From Hydractinia symbiolongicarpus (Eukaryota > Cnidaria > Hydrozoa > Anthoathecata > Hydractiniidae), in assembly GCF_029227915.1 (NCBI RefSeq), contig NC_079882.1, positions 16,940,501 to 17,004,500 on the forward strand: a DNA stretch of 64,000 nucleotides, written 5' to 3'. A model generated the notes under the pieces. The model was not told the origin of the DNA. It did no database searches and saw only the letters and a program-made list of their open reading frames with translations. The position numbers were made by a program, and so were the translations under genes. Shown here in pieces: positions 1 to 12,928 of the stretch; position 1 is the first letter of the stretch, and every line of letters begins with the position of its first letter.

Positions 1-3000
1 ACACGTAAATCACGTGGTTCCATCTGCCTGTGCAGGTTACCATTGGACTAGTCGTTCCAGTCTCAATGCACTACAACCTCCCAAGTCGTTTTCATTAGCG
101 CTGTTGCTTTACAACACTCTTAACTACGTGCACAGTCCTGTAAAGGCTGTAATATGGCCTTTTGCAGTCTAATAAAGGCCTCACACGTAAATCAAATGGT
201 TTCACCGGTCTGCGCAGGTTACCATTCGACTATTCCTTCCAGTCTCAATGCGCTACAACGTCCCAAGTCGTTCTCATTAGCGCCGTTGCCTTACAACACT
301 CTTAACTACGTGCACAGTCCTATAAAGGCTGTAATTTGGTCTTTTGCAGTCTAATAAAGGCCTCACACGTAAATCACGTGGTTCCATCTGCCTGTGCAGG
401 TTACCATTGGACTAGTCGTTCCAGTCTCAATGCGCTACAACGTCCCAAGTCGTTTTCATTAGCGCTGTTGCCTTACAACACTCTTAACTACGTGCACAGT
501 CCTATAAAGGCTGTTATTTGGCCTTTTGCAGTCTAATAGAGGCCTCACACGTAAATCACGTGGTTCCATCTGCCTGTTCAGGTTACCATTGGACTAGTCG
601 TTCCAGTCTCAATGCGCTACAACGTCCCAAGTCGTTTTCATTGGCGCTGTTGCCTTACAACACTCTTAACTACGTGCACAGTCCTATAAAGGCTGTTATT
701 TGGCCTTTTGCAGTCTAATAGAGGCCTCACACGTAAATCACGTGGTTTCACCTGTCGGCGTAGGTTACCATTGGCGTAGTCCTTCCAGTCTCAATGCGCT
801 ACAACGTCCCAAGTCATTTTCATTAGCGAAGTTGCCTTAGAACACTCTTAACTTCGTCCACAGTCCTATAAAGGCTGTATAATGGCCTTTTGCAGTCTAA
901 TAAAGTCCTCACACGTAAATCACGTGGTTCCATCTGCCTGCGCAGGTTACCATTGGACTATTCCTTCCAGTCTCAATGCAGTTCAACGTTCCAAGTGGTT
1001 TTCCTTAGCGCCGTGGCCTTAGAACACTCTTAACTACCTGCACAGTCCTATAAAGGCTGTAATATGGCATTTTGCAGTCTAATAAAGGCCTCACACGTAA
1101 ATCAAGTGGTTTCACCTGTCGGCGTAGGTTACCATTGGCCTAGTCCTTACAGTCTCAATGCGCTACAACGTCCCAAGTCGTTTTCATTAGCGCCGTTGCC
1201 TTAAGACACTCTTAACTACGTGCACAGTCCTATAAAGTCTGTAATATGGCCTTTTGCAGTCTAATAAAGGCCTCACACGTAAATCACGTGGTTCCATCTG
1301 CCTGTGCAGGTTACCATTGGACTAGTCGTTCCAGTCTCAATGCGCTACAACGTCCCAAGTCGTTTTCATTAGCGCTGTTGCCTTACAACACTCTTAACTA
1401 CGTGCACAGTCCTATAAAGGCTGTTATTTGGCCTTTTGCAGTCTAATAGAGGCCTCACACGTAAATCACGTGGTTCCATCTGCCTGTGCAGGTTACCATT
1501 GGACTAGTCGTTCCAGTCTCAATGCACTACAACCTCCCAAGTCGTTTTCATTAGCGCTGTTGCTTTACAACACTCTTAACTACGTGCACAGTCCTGTAAA
1601 GGCTGTAATATGGCCTTTTGCAGTCTAATAAAGGCCTCACACGTAAATTACGTTGTTTCACCGGTCTGCGCAGGTTACCATTGGCGTAGTCCTTCCAGTC
1701 TCAATGCGCTACAACGTCCCAAGTCGTTTTCATTAGCGAAGTTGCCTTAGAACACTCTTAACTTCGTCCACAGTCCTATAAAGGCTGTAATATGGCCTTT
1801 TGCAGTCTAATAAAGGCCTCACACGTAAATCACGTTGTTTCACCGGTCTGCGCAGGTTACCATTGGCGTAGTCCTTCCAGTCTCAATGCGCTACAACGTC
1901 CCAAGTCGTTTTCATTAGCGAAGTTGCCTTAGAACACTCTTAACTTCGTCCACAGTCCTATAAAGGCTGTATTATGGCCTTTTGCAGTCTAATAAAGGCC
2001 TCACACGTAAATCACGTGGTTTCATTTGCCTGTGCAGGTTTCCATTGGTCTAGTCCTTCCAGTCTCAATGTGCTACAACGTCTCAAGTCGTTTTCATTAG
2101 CGCCGTTGCCTTAAGACACTCTTAACTACGTGCACAGTCCTATAAAGGCTGTAATTTGGCCTTTTGCAGTCTAATAAAGTCCTCACACGTAAATCACGTG
2201 GTTCCATCTGCCTGCGCAGGTTACCATTGGACTATTCCTTCCAGTCTCAATGCACTACAACGTTCCAAGTGGTTTTCCTTAGCGCCGTGGCCTTAGACCA
2301 CTCTTAACTACCTGCACAGTCCTATAAAGGCTGTAATATGGCCTTTTGCAGTCTAATAAAGGCCTCACACGTAAATCACGTGGTTTCACCTGTCAGCGCA
2401 GGTTACCATTGGTCTAGTCCTTACAGTCTCAATGCGCTACAACGTCCCAAGTCGTTTTCATTGGCGCCGTTGCTTTACCACACTCTTAACTACGTGCACA
2501 GTCCTATAAAGGCTGTAATATGGCCTTTTGCAGTCTAATAAAGTCCTCACACGTAAATCACGTGGTTCCATCTGCCTGGGCAGGATACCATTGGACTATT
2601 TCTTCCAGTCTCAATGCGCTACAACGTCCCAAGTCGTTTTTATTTGGCGAAGTTGCCTTAGAACACTCTTAACTACGTGCACAGTCCCATAAAGGCTGTA
2701 ATATGGCCTTTTGCAGTCTAATAAAGGCCTCACGCGTTAATCACGTGGTTTCACCTGTCTGCGCAGGTTACCATTGGCCTAGTCCTTACAGTCTCAATGC
2801 GCCACAACGTCCCAAGTCGTTTTTATTGGCGCCGTTGCTTTACAACACTCTTAACTACGTGCACAGTCCTATAAAGGCTGTAATATAACCTTTTGCAGTC
2901 TAATAAAGGCCTCACACGTAAATCACGTGATTTCACCGGTCTGCGCAGGTTACCATTGGCCTAGTCCTTCCAGTCTCAATGCGCTACAACGTCCCAAGTC

Positions 3001-3019
3001 GTTTTCATTATCGCTGTTG
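1..3019 (+). repeat. Left-edge block of mixed monomers with 8-, 5- and 1-unit repeats
   Basis: About 16.6 monomers of several classes, with no gene. Bases 1-170 recur at 1457-1626, a shift of 1456 bp (8 units). The unit around 364-536 recurs 910 bp on (5 units) at about 1274-1446, and again in the very next unit (546-718) with only a few changes, including a TGTTCAGG variant. So repeats of one, five and eight units overlap here. A one-base insertion near 2690 moves the monomer phase by +1 (start points 2338 and 2703 are 365 apart). The block starts mid-monomer, 12 bases after an AATAAA-like site that lies outside the window. Confidence 0.85.
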
Positions 3020-3447
3020 CCTTACAACACTCTTAAATACGTGCACAGTCCTATAAAGGCTGTAATATGGCCTTTTGCAGTCTAATAAAGGCCTGACACG
3101 TAAATCGCGTGGTTCCATTTGTCTGTGCAGGTTACCATTGGACTATTACTTCCAGTCTCAATGCGCTACAGCGTCCCAAGTCATTTTCATTAGCGCCGTT
3201 GCCATACAACACTCTTAACTACGTGCACAGTCCTATAAAGGCTGTAATATGGCCTTTTGCAGTCTAATAAAGGCTTCACACGTAAATCACGTTGTTTCAC
3301 CTGCCTGCGCAGGTTACCATTGGCCTAGTCCTTCCAGTCTCAATGTGCTACAACGTCCCAAGTCGTTTTAATTAGCGCCGTTGCTTTACAACACTCTTAA
3401 CTACGTTCACAGTCCTATAAAGGCTGTAATAAGGCCTTTTGCAGTCT

Positions 3448-3706
3448 AATAAAGGCCTCACACGTAAATCACTTGGTTCCATCTGCCTGCGCAGGTTACC
3501 ACTGGATTATTCCTTCCAGTCTCAATGCACTACAACGTTTCAAGTGGTTTTCCTTAGCGCCGTGGCCTTAGAACACCATTGGCCTAGTCCTTTCAGTCTC
3601 AATGCGCTACAACGTCCCAAGTCGTTTTCATTGGCGATGTTGCCTTAGAACACTCTTAACTACGTGCACAGTCCTATAAAGCCTGTGATATGGCCTTTTG
3701 CAGTCT
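3448..3706 (+). repeat. Fused 259-bp unit: two monomers joined by a 105-bp deletion
   Basis: At 3574-3580 the text runs GAACACCATTGG. CAC of the CACTCTTAACT block is joined straight to CATTGG of the next monomer, removing 105 bp including TATAAA, ATG, AATAAA and CACGTG. The break leaves a 77-bp remnant and shifts the phase of all later units. The following unit starts TTATAAAGG instead of TAATAAAGG. Confidence 0.9.
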
Positions 3707-4434
3707 TATAAAGGCCTCACACGTAAATCACGTGGTTTCACCTGTCTGCGCAAGTTACCATTGGTCTAGTCCTTACAGTCTCAATGCGCTACAACGTCCC
3801 AAGTCGTTTTCATTGGCGCCGTTGCTTTACCACACTCTTAACTACGTGCACAGTCCTATAAAGGCTGTAATATGGCCTTTTGCAGTCTAATAAAGGCTTC
3901 ACACGTAAATCACGTGGTTTCACATGCCTGCACAGGTTACCATTGGCCTAGTCCTTCCAGTCTCAATGTGCTACAACGTCCCAAGTCGTTTTCATTAGCG
4001 CCGTTGCTTTACAACACTCTTAAATACGTGCACAGTCCTATAAAGGCTGTAATATGGCCTTTTGCAGTCTAATAAAGGCCTGACACGTAAATCGCGTGGT
4101 TCCATTTGTCTGTGCAGGTTACCATTGGACTATTACTTCCAGTCTCAATGCGCTACAGCGTCCCAAGTCATTTTCATTAGCGCCGTTGCCATACAACACT
4201 CTTAACTACGTGCACAGTCCTATAAAGGCTGTAATATGGCCTTTTGCAGTCTAATAAAGGCTTCACACGTAAATCACGTTGTTTCACCTGCCTGCGCAGG
4301 TTACCATTGGCCTAGTCCTTCCAGTCTCAATGTGCTACAACGTCCCAAGTCGTTTTAATTAGCGCCGTTGCTTTACAACACTCTTAACTACGTTCACAGT
4401 CCTATAAAGGCTGTAATATGGCCTTTTGCAGTCT

Positions 4435-4693
4435 AATAAAGGCCTCACACGTAAATCACTTGGTTCCATCTGCCTGCGCAGGTTACCACTGGATTATTCC
4501 TTCCAGTCTCAATGCACTACAACGTTTCAAGTGGTTTTCCTTAGCGCCGTGGCCTTAGAACACCATTGGCCTAGTCCTTTCAGTCTCAATGCGCTACAAC
4601 GTCCCAAGTCGTTTTCATTGGCGATGTTGCCTTAGAACACTCTTAACTACGTGCACAGTCCTATAAAGCCTGTGATATGGCCTTTTGCAGTCT
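4435..4693 (+). repeat. Second copy of the fused 259-bp unit
   Basis: Same CAC/CATTGG deletion junction (4561-4567) and same TTATAAAGG change at the next unit start, 987 bp after the first copy. Sharing both marks shows that the 105-bp deletion came before the tandem duplication. Confidence 0.9.
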
Positions 4694-4995
4694 TATAAAG
4701 GCCTCACACGTAAATCACGTGGTTTCACCTGTCTGCGCAAGTTACCATTGGTCTAGTCCTTACAGTCTCAATGCGCTACAACGTCCCAAGTCGTTTTCAT
4801 TGGCGCCGTTGCTTTACCACACTCTTAACTACGTGCACAGTCCTATAAAGGCTGTAATATGGCCTTTTGCAGTCTAATAAAGGCTTCACACGTAAATCAC
4901 GTGGTTTCACATGCCTGCACAGGTTACCATTGGCCTAGTCCTTCCAGTCTCAATGTGCTACAACGTCCCAAGTCGTTTTCATTAGCGCCGTTGCT

Positions 4996-6130
4996 TTACA
5001 ACACTCTTAACTACGTGCACAGTCCTATAAGGGCTGTAATATGGCCCTTTGCTGTCTAATAAAGGCCTCACACGTTAATCACGTGGTTTCACCGGTCTGC
5101 GCAGGTCACCATTGGACTAGTCGTTCCAGTCTCAATGCGCTACAACCTCCCAAGTCGTTTTCATTAGCGCTGTTGCTTTACAACACTCTTAACTACGTGC
5201 ACAGTCCTATAAAGGCTGTAATATGGCCTTTTGCAGTCTAATAAAGGCCTCACACGTAAATCACATGGTTTCACCGGTCTGCGCAGGTTACCATAGGACT
5301 ATTCCTTCCAGTCTAAATGCGCTAAAACGTCTCAAGTCGTTTTCATTATCGCTGTTGCCTTACAACACTCTTAAATACGTGCACAGTCCTATAAAGGCTG
5401 TAATATGGCCTTTTGCAGTCTAATAAAGGCCTCACACGTAAATCACGTGATTTCACCGGTCTGCGCAGGTTACCATTGGCCTAGTCCTTCCAGTCTCAAT
5501 GCGCTACAACGTCCGAAATCGTTTTCATTATCGCTGTTGCCTTACAACACTCTTAAATACGTGCACAGTCCTATAAAGGCTGTAATATGGCCTTTTGCAG
5601 TCTAATAAAGGCCTCACACGTAAATCACGTGGTTTCACCTGTCTGCGTGGGTTACCATTGGCCTAGTCCTTACAGTCTCAATGCGCTACAACGTCCCAAG
5701 TCGTTTTCATTGGCGAAGTTGCCTTAGAACACTCTTAACTACGTGCACAGTCCTATAAAGGCTGTGATATGGCCTTTTGCAGTCTAATAAAGGCCTCACA
5801 CGTAAATCACGTGGTTTCACCTGTCTGCGCAGGTTACCATTGGTCTAGTCCTTACAGTCTCAATGCGCTACAACGTCCCAAGTCGTTTTCATTGGCGCCG
5901 TTGCTTTACCACACTCTTAACTACGTGCACACTCCTATAAAGGCTGTAATATGGCCTTTTGCAGAATAATAAAGTCCTCACACGTTAATCACGTGGTTCC
6001 ATCTGCCTGCGCAGGTTACCATTGGACAATTCCTTCCAGTCTCAATGCACTACAACGTTCCAAGTGGTTTTCCTTTGCTCCGTGGCCTTAGAACACTCTT
6101 AACTACCTGCACAGTCCTATAAAGGCTGTA
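4996..6130 (+). repeat. Ordinary monomers between two higher-order blocks
   Basis: About six monomers of 182 bp (start points 5041, 5223, 5405, 5769), with no gene. The units at 5223 and 5405 share the CATTATCGCTGTTGCC and CTTAAATACG variants, so they are recent neighbours or conversions of each other. The unit at 5041 carries GGCCCTTTGCTGTC, a variant seen again at 11217, 26906 and 27998. Confidence 0.85.
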
Positions 6131-8640
6131 ATATGGCCTTTTGCAGTCTAATAAAGGCCTCACACGTAAATCACGTGGTTTCACCTGTCTGCGCAGGTTA
6201 CCATTGGACTATTCCTTCCAGTCTCAATGCACTACAACGTTCCGAGTGGTTTTCCTTAGCTCCGTGGCCTTAGAACACTCTTAACTACCTGCACAGTCCT
6301 TGAAAGGCTGTAATATGGCCTTTTGCAGTCTAATAAAGGCCTCACACGTAAATCACGTGGTTTCACCTGTCTGTGTAGGTTACCATTGGCCTAGTCCTTA
6401 CAGTCTCAACGCGCTACAACGTCCCACGTCGTTTTCATTGGCGAAGTTGCCTTAGAACACTCTTAAAACTACGTGCACAGTCCTATAAAGGCTGTAATAT
6501 GGCCTTTTGCAGTCTAATAAAGGCCCCACACGTAAATCACGTGGTTTCACCGGTCTGCGCCGGTTACCATTGGCCTAGTCCTTCCAGTCTCAATGCGCTA
6601 CAACGTCCCAAGTCGTTTTCATTAGCGCCGTTGCCTTACAACACTCTTAACTACGTGCACAGTCCTATAAAGGCTGTAATATGGCCTTTTGCAGTCTAAT
6701 AAGGGCCTCACACGTAAATCACGTGGTTTCACCTGTCTGCGTAGGTTACCATTGGCCTAGTCCTTACAGTCTCAATGCGCTACAACGTCCAAAGTCGTTT
6801 TCATTGGCGAAGTTGCCTTAGAACACTCTCAACTACGTGCACAGTCCTATAAAGGCTGTGATATGGCCTTTTGCAGTCTAATAAAGGCCTCACACGTAAA
6901 TCACGTGGTTTCACCTGTCTGCGCAGGTTACCATTGGTCTAGTCCTTACAGTCTCAATGCGCTACAACGTCCCAAGTCGTTTTCATTGGCGCCGTTGCTT
7001 TACCACACTCTTAACTACGTGCACAGTCCTATAAAGGCTGTAATATGGCCTTTTGCAGTCTAATAAAGGCCTCACACGTAATTCACGTGATTTCACCGGT
7101 CTGCGCAGGTTACCATTGGCCTATTCCTTCCAGTCTCAATGCACTACAATGTTCCAAGTGGTTTTCCTTAGCTCCGTGGCCTTAGAACACTCTTAACTAC
7201 CTGCACAGTCCTAGAAAGGCGGTAATATGGCCTTTTGCAGTCTAATAAAGGCCTCACACGTAAATCACGTGGTTTCACCTGTCTGTGTAGGTTACCATTG
7301 GCCTAGTCCTTACAGTCTCAACGCGCTACAACGTCCCACGTCGTTTTCATTGGCGAAGTTGCCTTAGAACACTCTTAAAACTACGTGCACAGTCCTATAA
7401 AGGCTGTAATATGGCCTTTTGCAGTCTAATAAAGGCCCCACACGTAAATCACGTGGTTTCACCGGTCTGCGCCGGTTACCATTGGCCTAGTCCTTCCAGT
7501 CTCAATGCGCTACAACGTCCCAAGTCGTTTTCATTAGCGCCGTTGCCTTACAACACTCTTAACTACGTGCACAGTCCTATAAAGGCTGTAATATGGCCTT
7601 TTGCAGTCTAATAAGGGCCTCACACGTAAATCACGTGGTTTCACCTGTCTGCGTAGGTTACCATTGGCCTAGTCCTTACAGTCTCAATGCGCTACAACGT
7701 CCAAAGTCGTTTTCATTGGCGAAGTTGCCTTAGAACACTCTCAACTACGTGCACAGTCCTATAAAGGCTGTGATATGGCCTTTTGCAGTCTAATAAAGGC
7801 CTCACACGTAATTCACGTGATTTCACCGGTCTGCGCAGGTTACCATTGGCCTATTCCTTCCAGTCTCAATGCACTACAACGTTCCAAGTGGTTTTCCTTT
7901 GCTCCGTGGCCTTAGAACACTCTTAACTACCTGCACAGTCCTATAAAGGCTGTAATATGGCCTTTTGCAGTCTAATAAAGGCCTCACACGTAAATCACGT
8001 GGTTTCACCTGTCTGCGCAGGTTACCATTGGACTATTCCTTCCAGTCTCAATGCACTACAACGTTCCGAGTGGTTTTCCTTAGCTCCGTGGCCTTAGAAC
8101 ACTCTTAACTACCTGCACAGTCCTAGAAAGGCTGTAATATGGCCTTTTGCAGTCTAATAAAGGCCTCACACGTAAATCACGTGGTTTCACCTGTCTGTGT
8201 AGGTTACCATTGGCCTAGTCCTTACAGTCTCAACGCGCTACAACGTCCCACGTCGTTTTTATTGGCGAAGTTGCCTTAGAACACTCTTAAAACTACGTGC
8301 ACAGTCCTATAAAGGCTGTAATATGGCCTTTTGCAGTCTAATAAAAGCCTCACACGTAAATCACGTGGTTCCATCTGCCTGCGCAGGTTACCATTGGACT
8401 ATTCCTTCTAGTCTCAATGCACTACAACGTCCCAAGTCGTTTTCATTGGCGAAGTTGCCTTAGAACACTCTTAACTACGTGCACAGTCCTATAAAGGCTG
8501 TAATATGGTCCTTTGCAGTCTAATAAAGGCCTCACACGTAAATCACGTGGTTTCATCTGTCTGCGCAGGTTACCACTGGCCTAGTCCTTACAGTCTCAAT
8601 GCGCTACAACGTCCCAAGTCGTTTTCATTGGCGAAGTTAC
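6131..8640 (+). repeat. 912-bp five-monomer higher-order repeat, about 2.5 copies
   Basis: A unit with two extra bases (TCTTAAAACTACG, 184 bp) occurs at 6461, 7373 and 8285, exactly 912 bp apart (5 x 182 + 2). The CTGTGTAGG, TCAACGCGC and TCCCACGTCG variants travel with it. Bases 6303-7060 match 7215-7790. The monomer at 6863 is missing from the second copy, where the CGTAATTCACGTGATT mark recurs after only 730 bp (7077 to 7807). So one repeat lost a whole monomer without breaking the phase. Confidence 0.88.
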
Positions 8641-11415
8641 CTTAGAACACTCTTAACTACGTGCACACTCCTATAAAGGCTGTGATATGGCCTTTTGCAG
8701 TCTAATAAAGGCCTCACACGTAAATCACGTGGTTTCACCTGGCCTAGTCCTTACAGTCTCAATGCGCTACAACGTCCCAAGTCGTTTTCATTGGCGAAGT
8801 TGCCTTAGAACACTCTTAACTACGTGCACAGTCCTATAAAGGCTGTAATTTGGCCTTTTGCAGTCTAATAAAGGCCTCACACGTTAATCACGTGGTTTCA
8901 CCGGTCCGCGCAGGTTACCTTTGGACTATTCCTTCCAGTCTAAATGCGCTACAACGTCTCAAGTCGTTTTCATTATCGCCGTTGCCTTACAACACTCTTA
9001 AGTACGTGCACAGTGCTATAAAGGCTGTAATATGGTCTTTTGCAGTCTGATAAAGGCCTCACACGTAAATCACGTGGTTTCACCTGTCTCACAGGTTACC
9101 ATTGGACTAGTCGTTCTAGTCTCAATGCGCTACAACCTCCCAAGTCGTTTTCATTAGCGCTGTTGCTTTACAACACTCTTAACTACGTGCACAGTCCTAT
9201 AAAGGCTGTAATATGGCCTTTTGCAGTCTAATAAAGGCCTCACACGTAAATCACGTGGTTTCACCGGTCTGCGCATGTTACCATTGGCCTAGTCCTTCCA
9301 ATTTCAATGCGCTACAACTTCCCAAGTCGTTTTCATTAGCGCCGTTGCCTTACAAAACTCTTAACTACGTGCACAGTCCTATAAAGGCTGTAATATGGCC
9401 TTTTGCAGTCTAATGAAGTCCTCACACGTAAATCACGTGGTTCCATCTGCCTGCGCAGTTTACCATTGGACTATTCCTTCCAGTCTCAATGCACTACAAC
9501 GTTCCAAGTAGTTTTCCTTAGCGCCGTGGCCTTAGAACACTCTTAACTACGTGCACAGTCCTATAAAGGCTGTAATATGGTCTTTTGCAGTCTAATAAAG
9601 GCCTCACACGTAAATCACGTGGTTTCACCGGTCTGCGCAGGTTACCATTGGCCTAGTCCTTCCAATTTCAATGCGCTACAACGTCCCACGTCGTTTTCAT
9701 TGGCGAAGTTGCCTTAGAACACTCTTAAAACTACGTGCACAGTCCTATAAAGGCTGTAATATGGCCTTTTGCAGTCTAATAAAAGCCTCACACGTAAATC
9801 ACGTGGTTCCATCTGCCTGCGCAGGTTACCATTGGACTATTCCTTCCAGTCTCAATGCACTACAACGTCCCAAGTCGTTTTCATTGGCGAAGTTGCCTTA
9901 GAACACTCTTAACTACGTGCACAGTCCTATAAAGGCTGTAATATGGCGTTTTGCAGTCTAATAAAGGCCTCACACGTAAATCACGTGGTTTCACCTGTCT
10001 GCGTAGGTTACCATTGGCCTAGTCCTTACAGTCTCAATGCGCTACAACGTCCCAAGTCGTTTTCATTGGCGAAGTTGCCTTAGAACACTCTTAACTACGT
10101 GCACAGTCCCATAAAGGCTGTAATATGGCCTTTTGTAGTCTAATAAAGGTCTCACGCGTTAATCACGTGGTTTCACCTGTCTGCGCCGGTTACCATTGGT
10201 CTAGTCCTTACAGTCTCAATGCGCCACAACGTCCCAAGTCGTTTTCATTGGCGCCGTTGCTTTACAACACTCTTAACTACGTGCACAGTCCTATAAAGGC
10301 TGTAATATGGCCTTTTGCAGTCTAATAAAGGCCTCACACGTAAATCACGTGATTTCACCGGTCTGCGCAGGTTACCATTGGCCTAGTCCTTCCAGTCTCA
10401 ATGCGCTACAACGTCCCAAGTCGTTTTCATTATCGCTGTTGCCTTACAACACTCTTAAATACGTGCACAGTCCTATAAAGGCTGTAATATGGCCTTTTGC
10501 AGTCTAATAAAGGCCTCACACGTAAATCGCGTGGTTTCACCGGTCTGCGCAGGTTACCATAGGACTATTCCTTCCAGTCTCAATGTGCTACAACGTCCCA
10601 AGTCGTTTTCATTAGCGCCGTTGCTTTACAACACTCTTAACTACGTTCACAGTCCTATAAAGGCTGTAATATGGCCTTTTGCAGTCTAATAAAGGCCTCA
10701 CACGTAAATCACTTGGTTCCATCTGCCTGCGCAGGTTACCACTGGACTATTCCTTCCAGTCTCAATGCACTACAACGTTTCAAGTGGTTTTCCTTAGCGC
10801 CGTGGCCTTAGAACACTCTTAACTACCTGCACAGTCCTGTTAATGCTGTAATATGGCCTTTTGCAGTCTAATAAAGGTCACACACGTAAATCACGTGGTT
10901 TCACCAATCTGCGTAGGTTACCATTGGTGTAGTCCTTACAGTCTCAATGCGCTACAGCGTCCCAAGTCGTTTTCATTAGCGCCGTTGCTTTACCACACTC
11001 TTAACTACGTGCACAGTCCTATAAAGGCTGTAATATGGCCTTTTGCAGTCTAATAAAGGCCTCACACGTAAATCACGTGGTTTCACATGCCTGCACAGGT
11101 TACCATTGGCCTAGTCCTTCCAGTCTCAATGTGCAACAACGTCTCAAGTCGTGTTCATTAGCGCCGTTGCCTTAAGACACTCTTAACTACGTGCACAGTC
11201 CTATAAGGGCTGTAATATGGCCCTTTGCTGTCTAATAAAGGCCTCACACGTTAATCACGTGGTTTCACCGGTCTGCGCAGGTTACCATAGGACTATTCCT
11301 TCCAGTCTCAATGTGCTACAACGTCCCAAGTCGTTTTCATTAGCGCCGTTGCTTTACAACACTCTTAACTACGTTCACAGTCCTATAAAGGCTGTAATAT
11401 GGCCTTTTGCAGTCT
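8641..11415 (+). repeat. Block L1, copied 15.7 kb away at 24.5-27.1 kb
   Basis: From about 8660 on, the units match 24531 onward. The shift is 15,871 bp up to about 9130 and 15,689 bp after that, so the far copy lacks exactly one monomer (the one beginning near 9213). Shared private marks are the 163-bp unit at 8704, GTCTCACAGG near 9087, the 184-bp unit at 9723, CCTGTTAATGCTG near 10836, and TCATTAGCG after CAAGTCGTG near 11146. The segment 10290-11381 holds one copy of the 1092-bp six-monomer unit found twice in the far copy. Confidence 0.9.
8704..8866 (+). repeat. 163-bp deletion monomer, copy 1
   Basis: CACCTG is joined directly to GGCCTAG at about 8736-8746, so 19 bp of the GTCTGCGCAGGTTACCATT segment are missing. 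Everything else in the unit is normal. The next AATAAA lies 163 bp on. The same junction is found at 21554 and 24575. Confidence 0.9.
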
Positions 11416-12158
11416 AATAAAGGCCTCACACGTAAATCACGTGGTTCCATCTGCCTGCGCAGGTTACCATTGGACTATTCCTTCCAGTCTCAATGCACTA
11501 CAACGTTCCAAGTGGTTTTCCTTTGCTCCGTAGCCTTAGAACACTCCTAACTACCTGCACAGTCCTATAAAGGCTGTAATATGGCCTTTTGCAGTCTAAT
11601 AAAGGCCTCACACGTAAATCACGTGGTTTCACCTGTCTGCGCAGGTTACCATTGGACTATTCCTTCCAGTCTCAATGCACTACAACGTTCCGAGTGGTTT
11701 TCCTTAGCTCCGTGGCCTTAGAACACTCTTAACTACCTGCACAGTCCTAGAAAGGCTGTAATATGGCCTTTTGCAGTGTAATAAAGTCCTCACACGTAAA
11801 TCACGTGGTTCCATCTGCCTGCGCAGGTTACCATTGGACTATTCCTTCCAGTCTCAATGCACTACAACGTTCCAAGTGGTTTTCCTTTGCTCCGTAGCCT
11901 TAGAACACTCCTAACTACCTGCACAGTCCTATAAAGGCTGTAATATGGCCTTTTGCAGTCTAATAAAGGCCTCACACGTAAATCACGTGGTTTCACCTGT
12001 CTGCGCAGGTTACCATTGGACTATTCCTTCCAGTCTCAATGCACTACAACGTTCCGAGTGGTTTTCCTTAGCTCCGTGGCCTTAGAACACTCTTAACTAC
12101 CTGCACAGTCCTAGAAAGGCTGTAATATGGCCTTTTGCAGTCTAATAAAGGCCTCGCA
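11416..12158 (+). repeat. 364-bp dimer repeat (two copies)
   Basis: Bases 11431-11794 recur at 11795-12158, a shift of two monomers. One unit of the pair has TTTGCTCCGTAGCC and CACTCCTAACTACC, the other TTCCGAGTGG and CCTAGAAAGG. The first of these units, followed by the second, is also what flanks and forms the inverted monomer at 28.2-28.5 kb. This identifies the sequence that was inverted there. Confidence 0.88.
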
Positions 12159-12928
12159 CGTAAATCACGTGGTTTCATTTGCCTGTGCAGGTTTCCATTG
12201 GCCTAGTCCTTCCAGTCTCAATGTGCTACAACGTCTCAAGTCGTTTTCATTAGCGCCGTTGCCTTAAGACACTCTTAACTACGTGCACAGTCCTATAAAG
12301 GCTGTAATTTGGCCTTTTGCAGTCTAGTAAAGGCTTCATACGTAAATCACGTGGTTTCACCTGCCTGCGCAGGTTACCATTGGTCTAGTCCTTTCAGTCT
12401 CAATGTGCTACAACGTCCCAAGTCGTTTTCATTAGCGCCGTTGCTTTACAACACTCTTAACTATGTGCACAGTCCTATAAAGGCTGTAATATGGCCTTTT
12501 GCAGTCTAATAAAGTCCTCACACGTAAATCACGTGGTTCCATCTGCCTGCGCAGGTTACCATAGGACTATCCCTTCCAGTCTAAATGCGCTACAACGTCT
12601 CAAGTCGTTTTCATTATCGCTGTTGCCTTACAACACTCTTAAATACGTGCACAGTCCTATAAAGGCTGTAATATGGCCTTTTGCAGTCTAATAAAGGCCT
12701 CACACGTAAATCACGTGATTTCACCGGTCTGCGCCGGTTACCATTGGCCTAGTCCTTCCAGTCTCAATGCGCTACAACGTCCCAAGTCGCTCTCATTAGC
12801 GCCGTTGCCTTACAACACTCTAAACTACGTGCACAGTCCTATAAAGGCTGTAATTTGGTCTTTTGCAGTCTAATAAAGGCCTCACACGTAAATCACGTGG
12901 TTCCATCTGCCTGTGCAGGTTACCATTG
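12159..12928 (+). repeat. Ordinary monomers before the 1456-bp repeat
   Basis: About four monomers of 182 bp with no gene (start points 12309, 12491, 12673). The units at 12491 and 12673 carry the CATAGGACTATCCC and CACGTGATTTCACC variants that reappear at 14129-14311 and 17769-17951. Those later pairs differ in their flanks, so these are mosaic copies. Confidence 0.85.

Larger units (their letters stand above)
3020..4995 (+). repeat. 987-bp tandem duplication (two copies)
   Basis: Bases 3020-4006 are repeated at 4007-4993. The period of 987 equals six monomers minus 105 bp, because each copy carries one fused unit. The copies look almost identical; the one difference I noticed is 3432 (a) against 4419 (t), so the duplication is recent or was homogenised recently. 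Copy 2 leaves the pattern near 5000, where CTTAACTACG replaces CTTAAATACG. An assembly artefact is the main alternative. Confidence 0.9.

Noticed and set aside
3439-3648. Longer frames of 69, 76 and 87 codons (3439, 4426, 9671, 25360, 41302)
   Set aside because: They arise where a fused monomer, a 2-bp insertion or a T-run insertion changes the phase and joins two satellite frames. They are by-products of indels, not genes.
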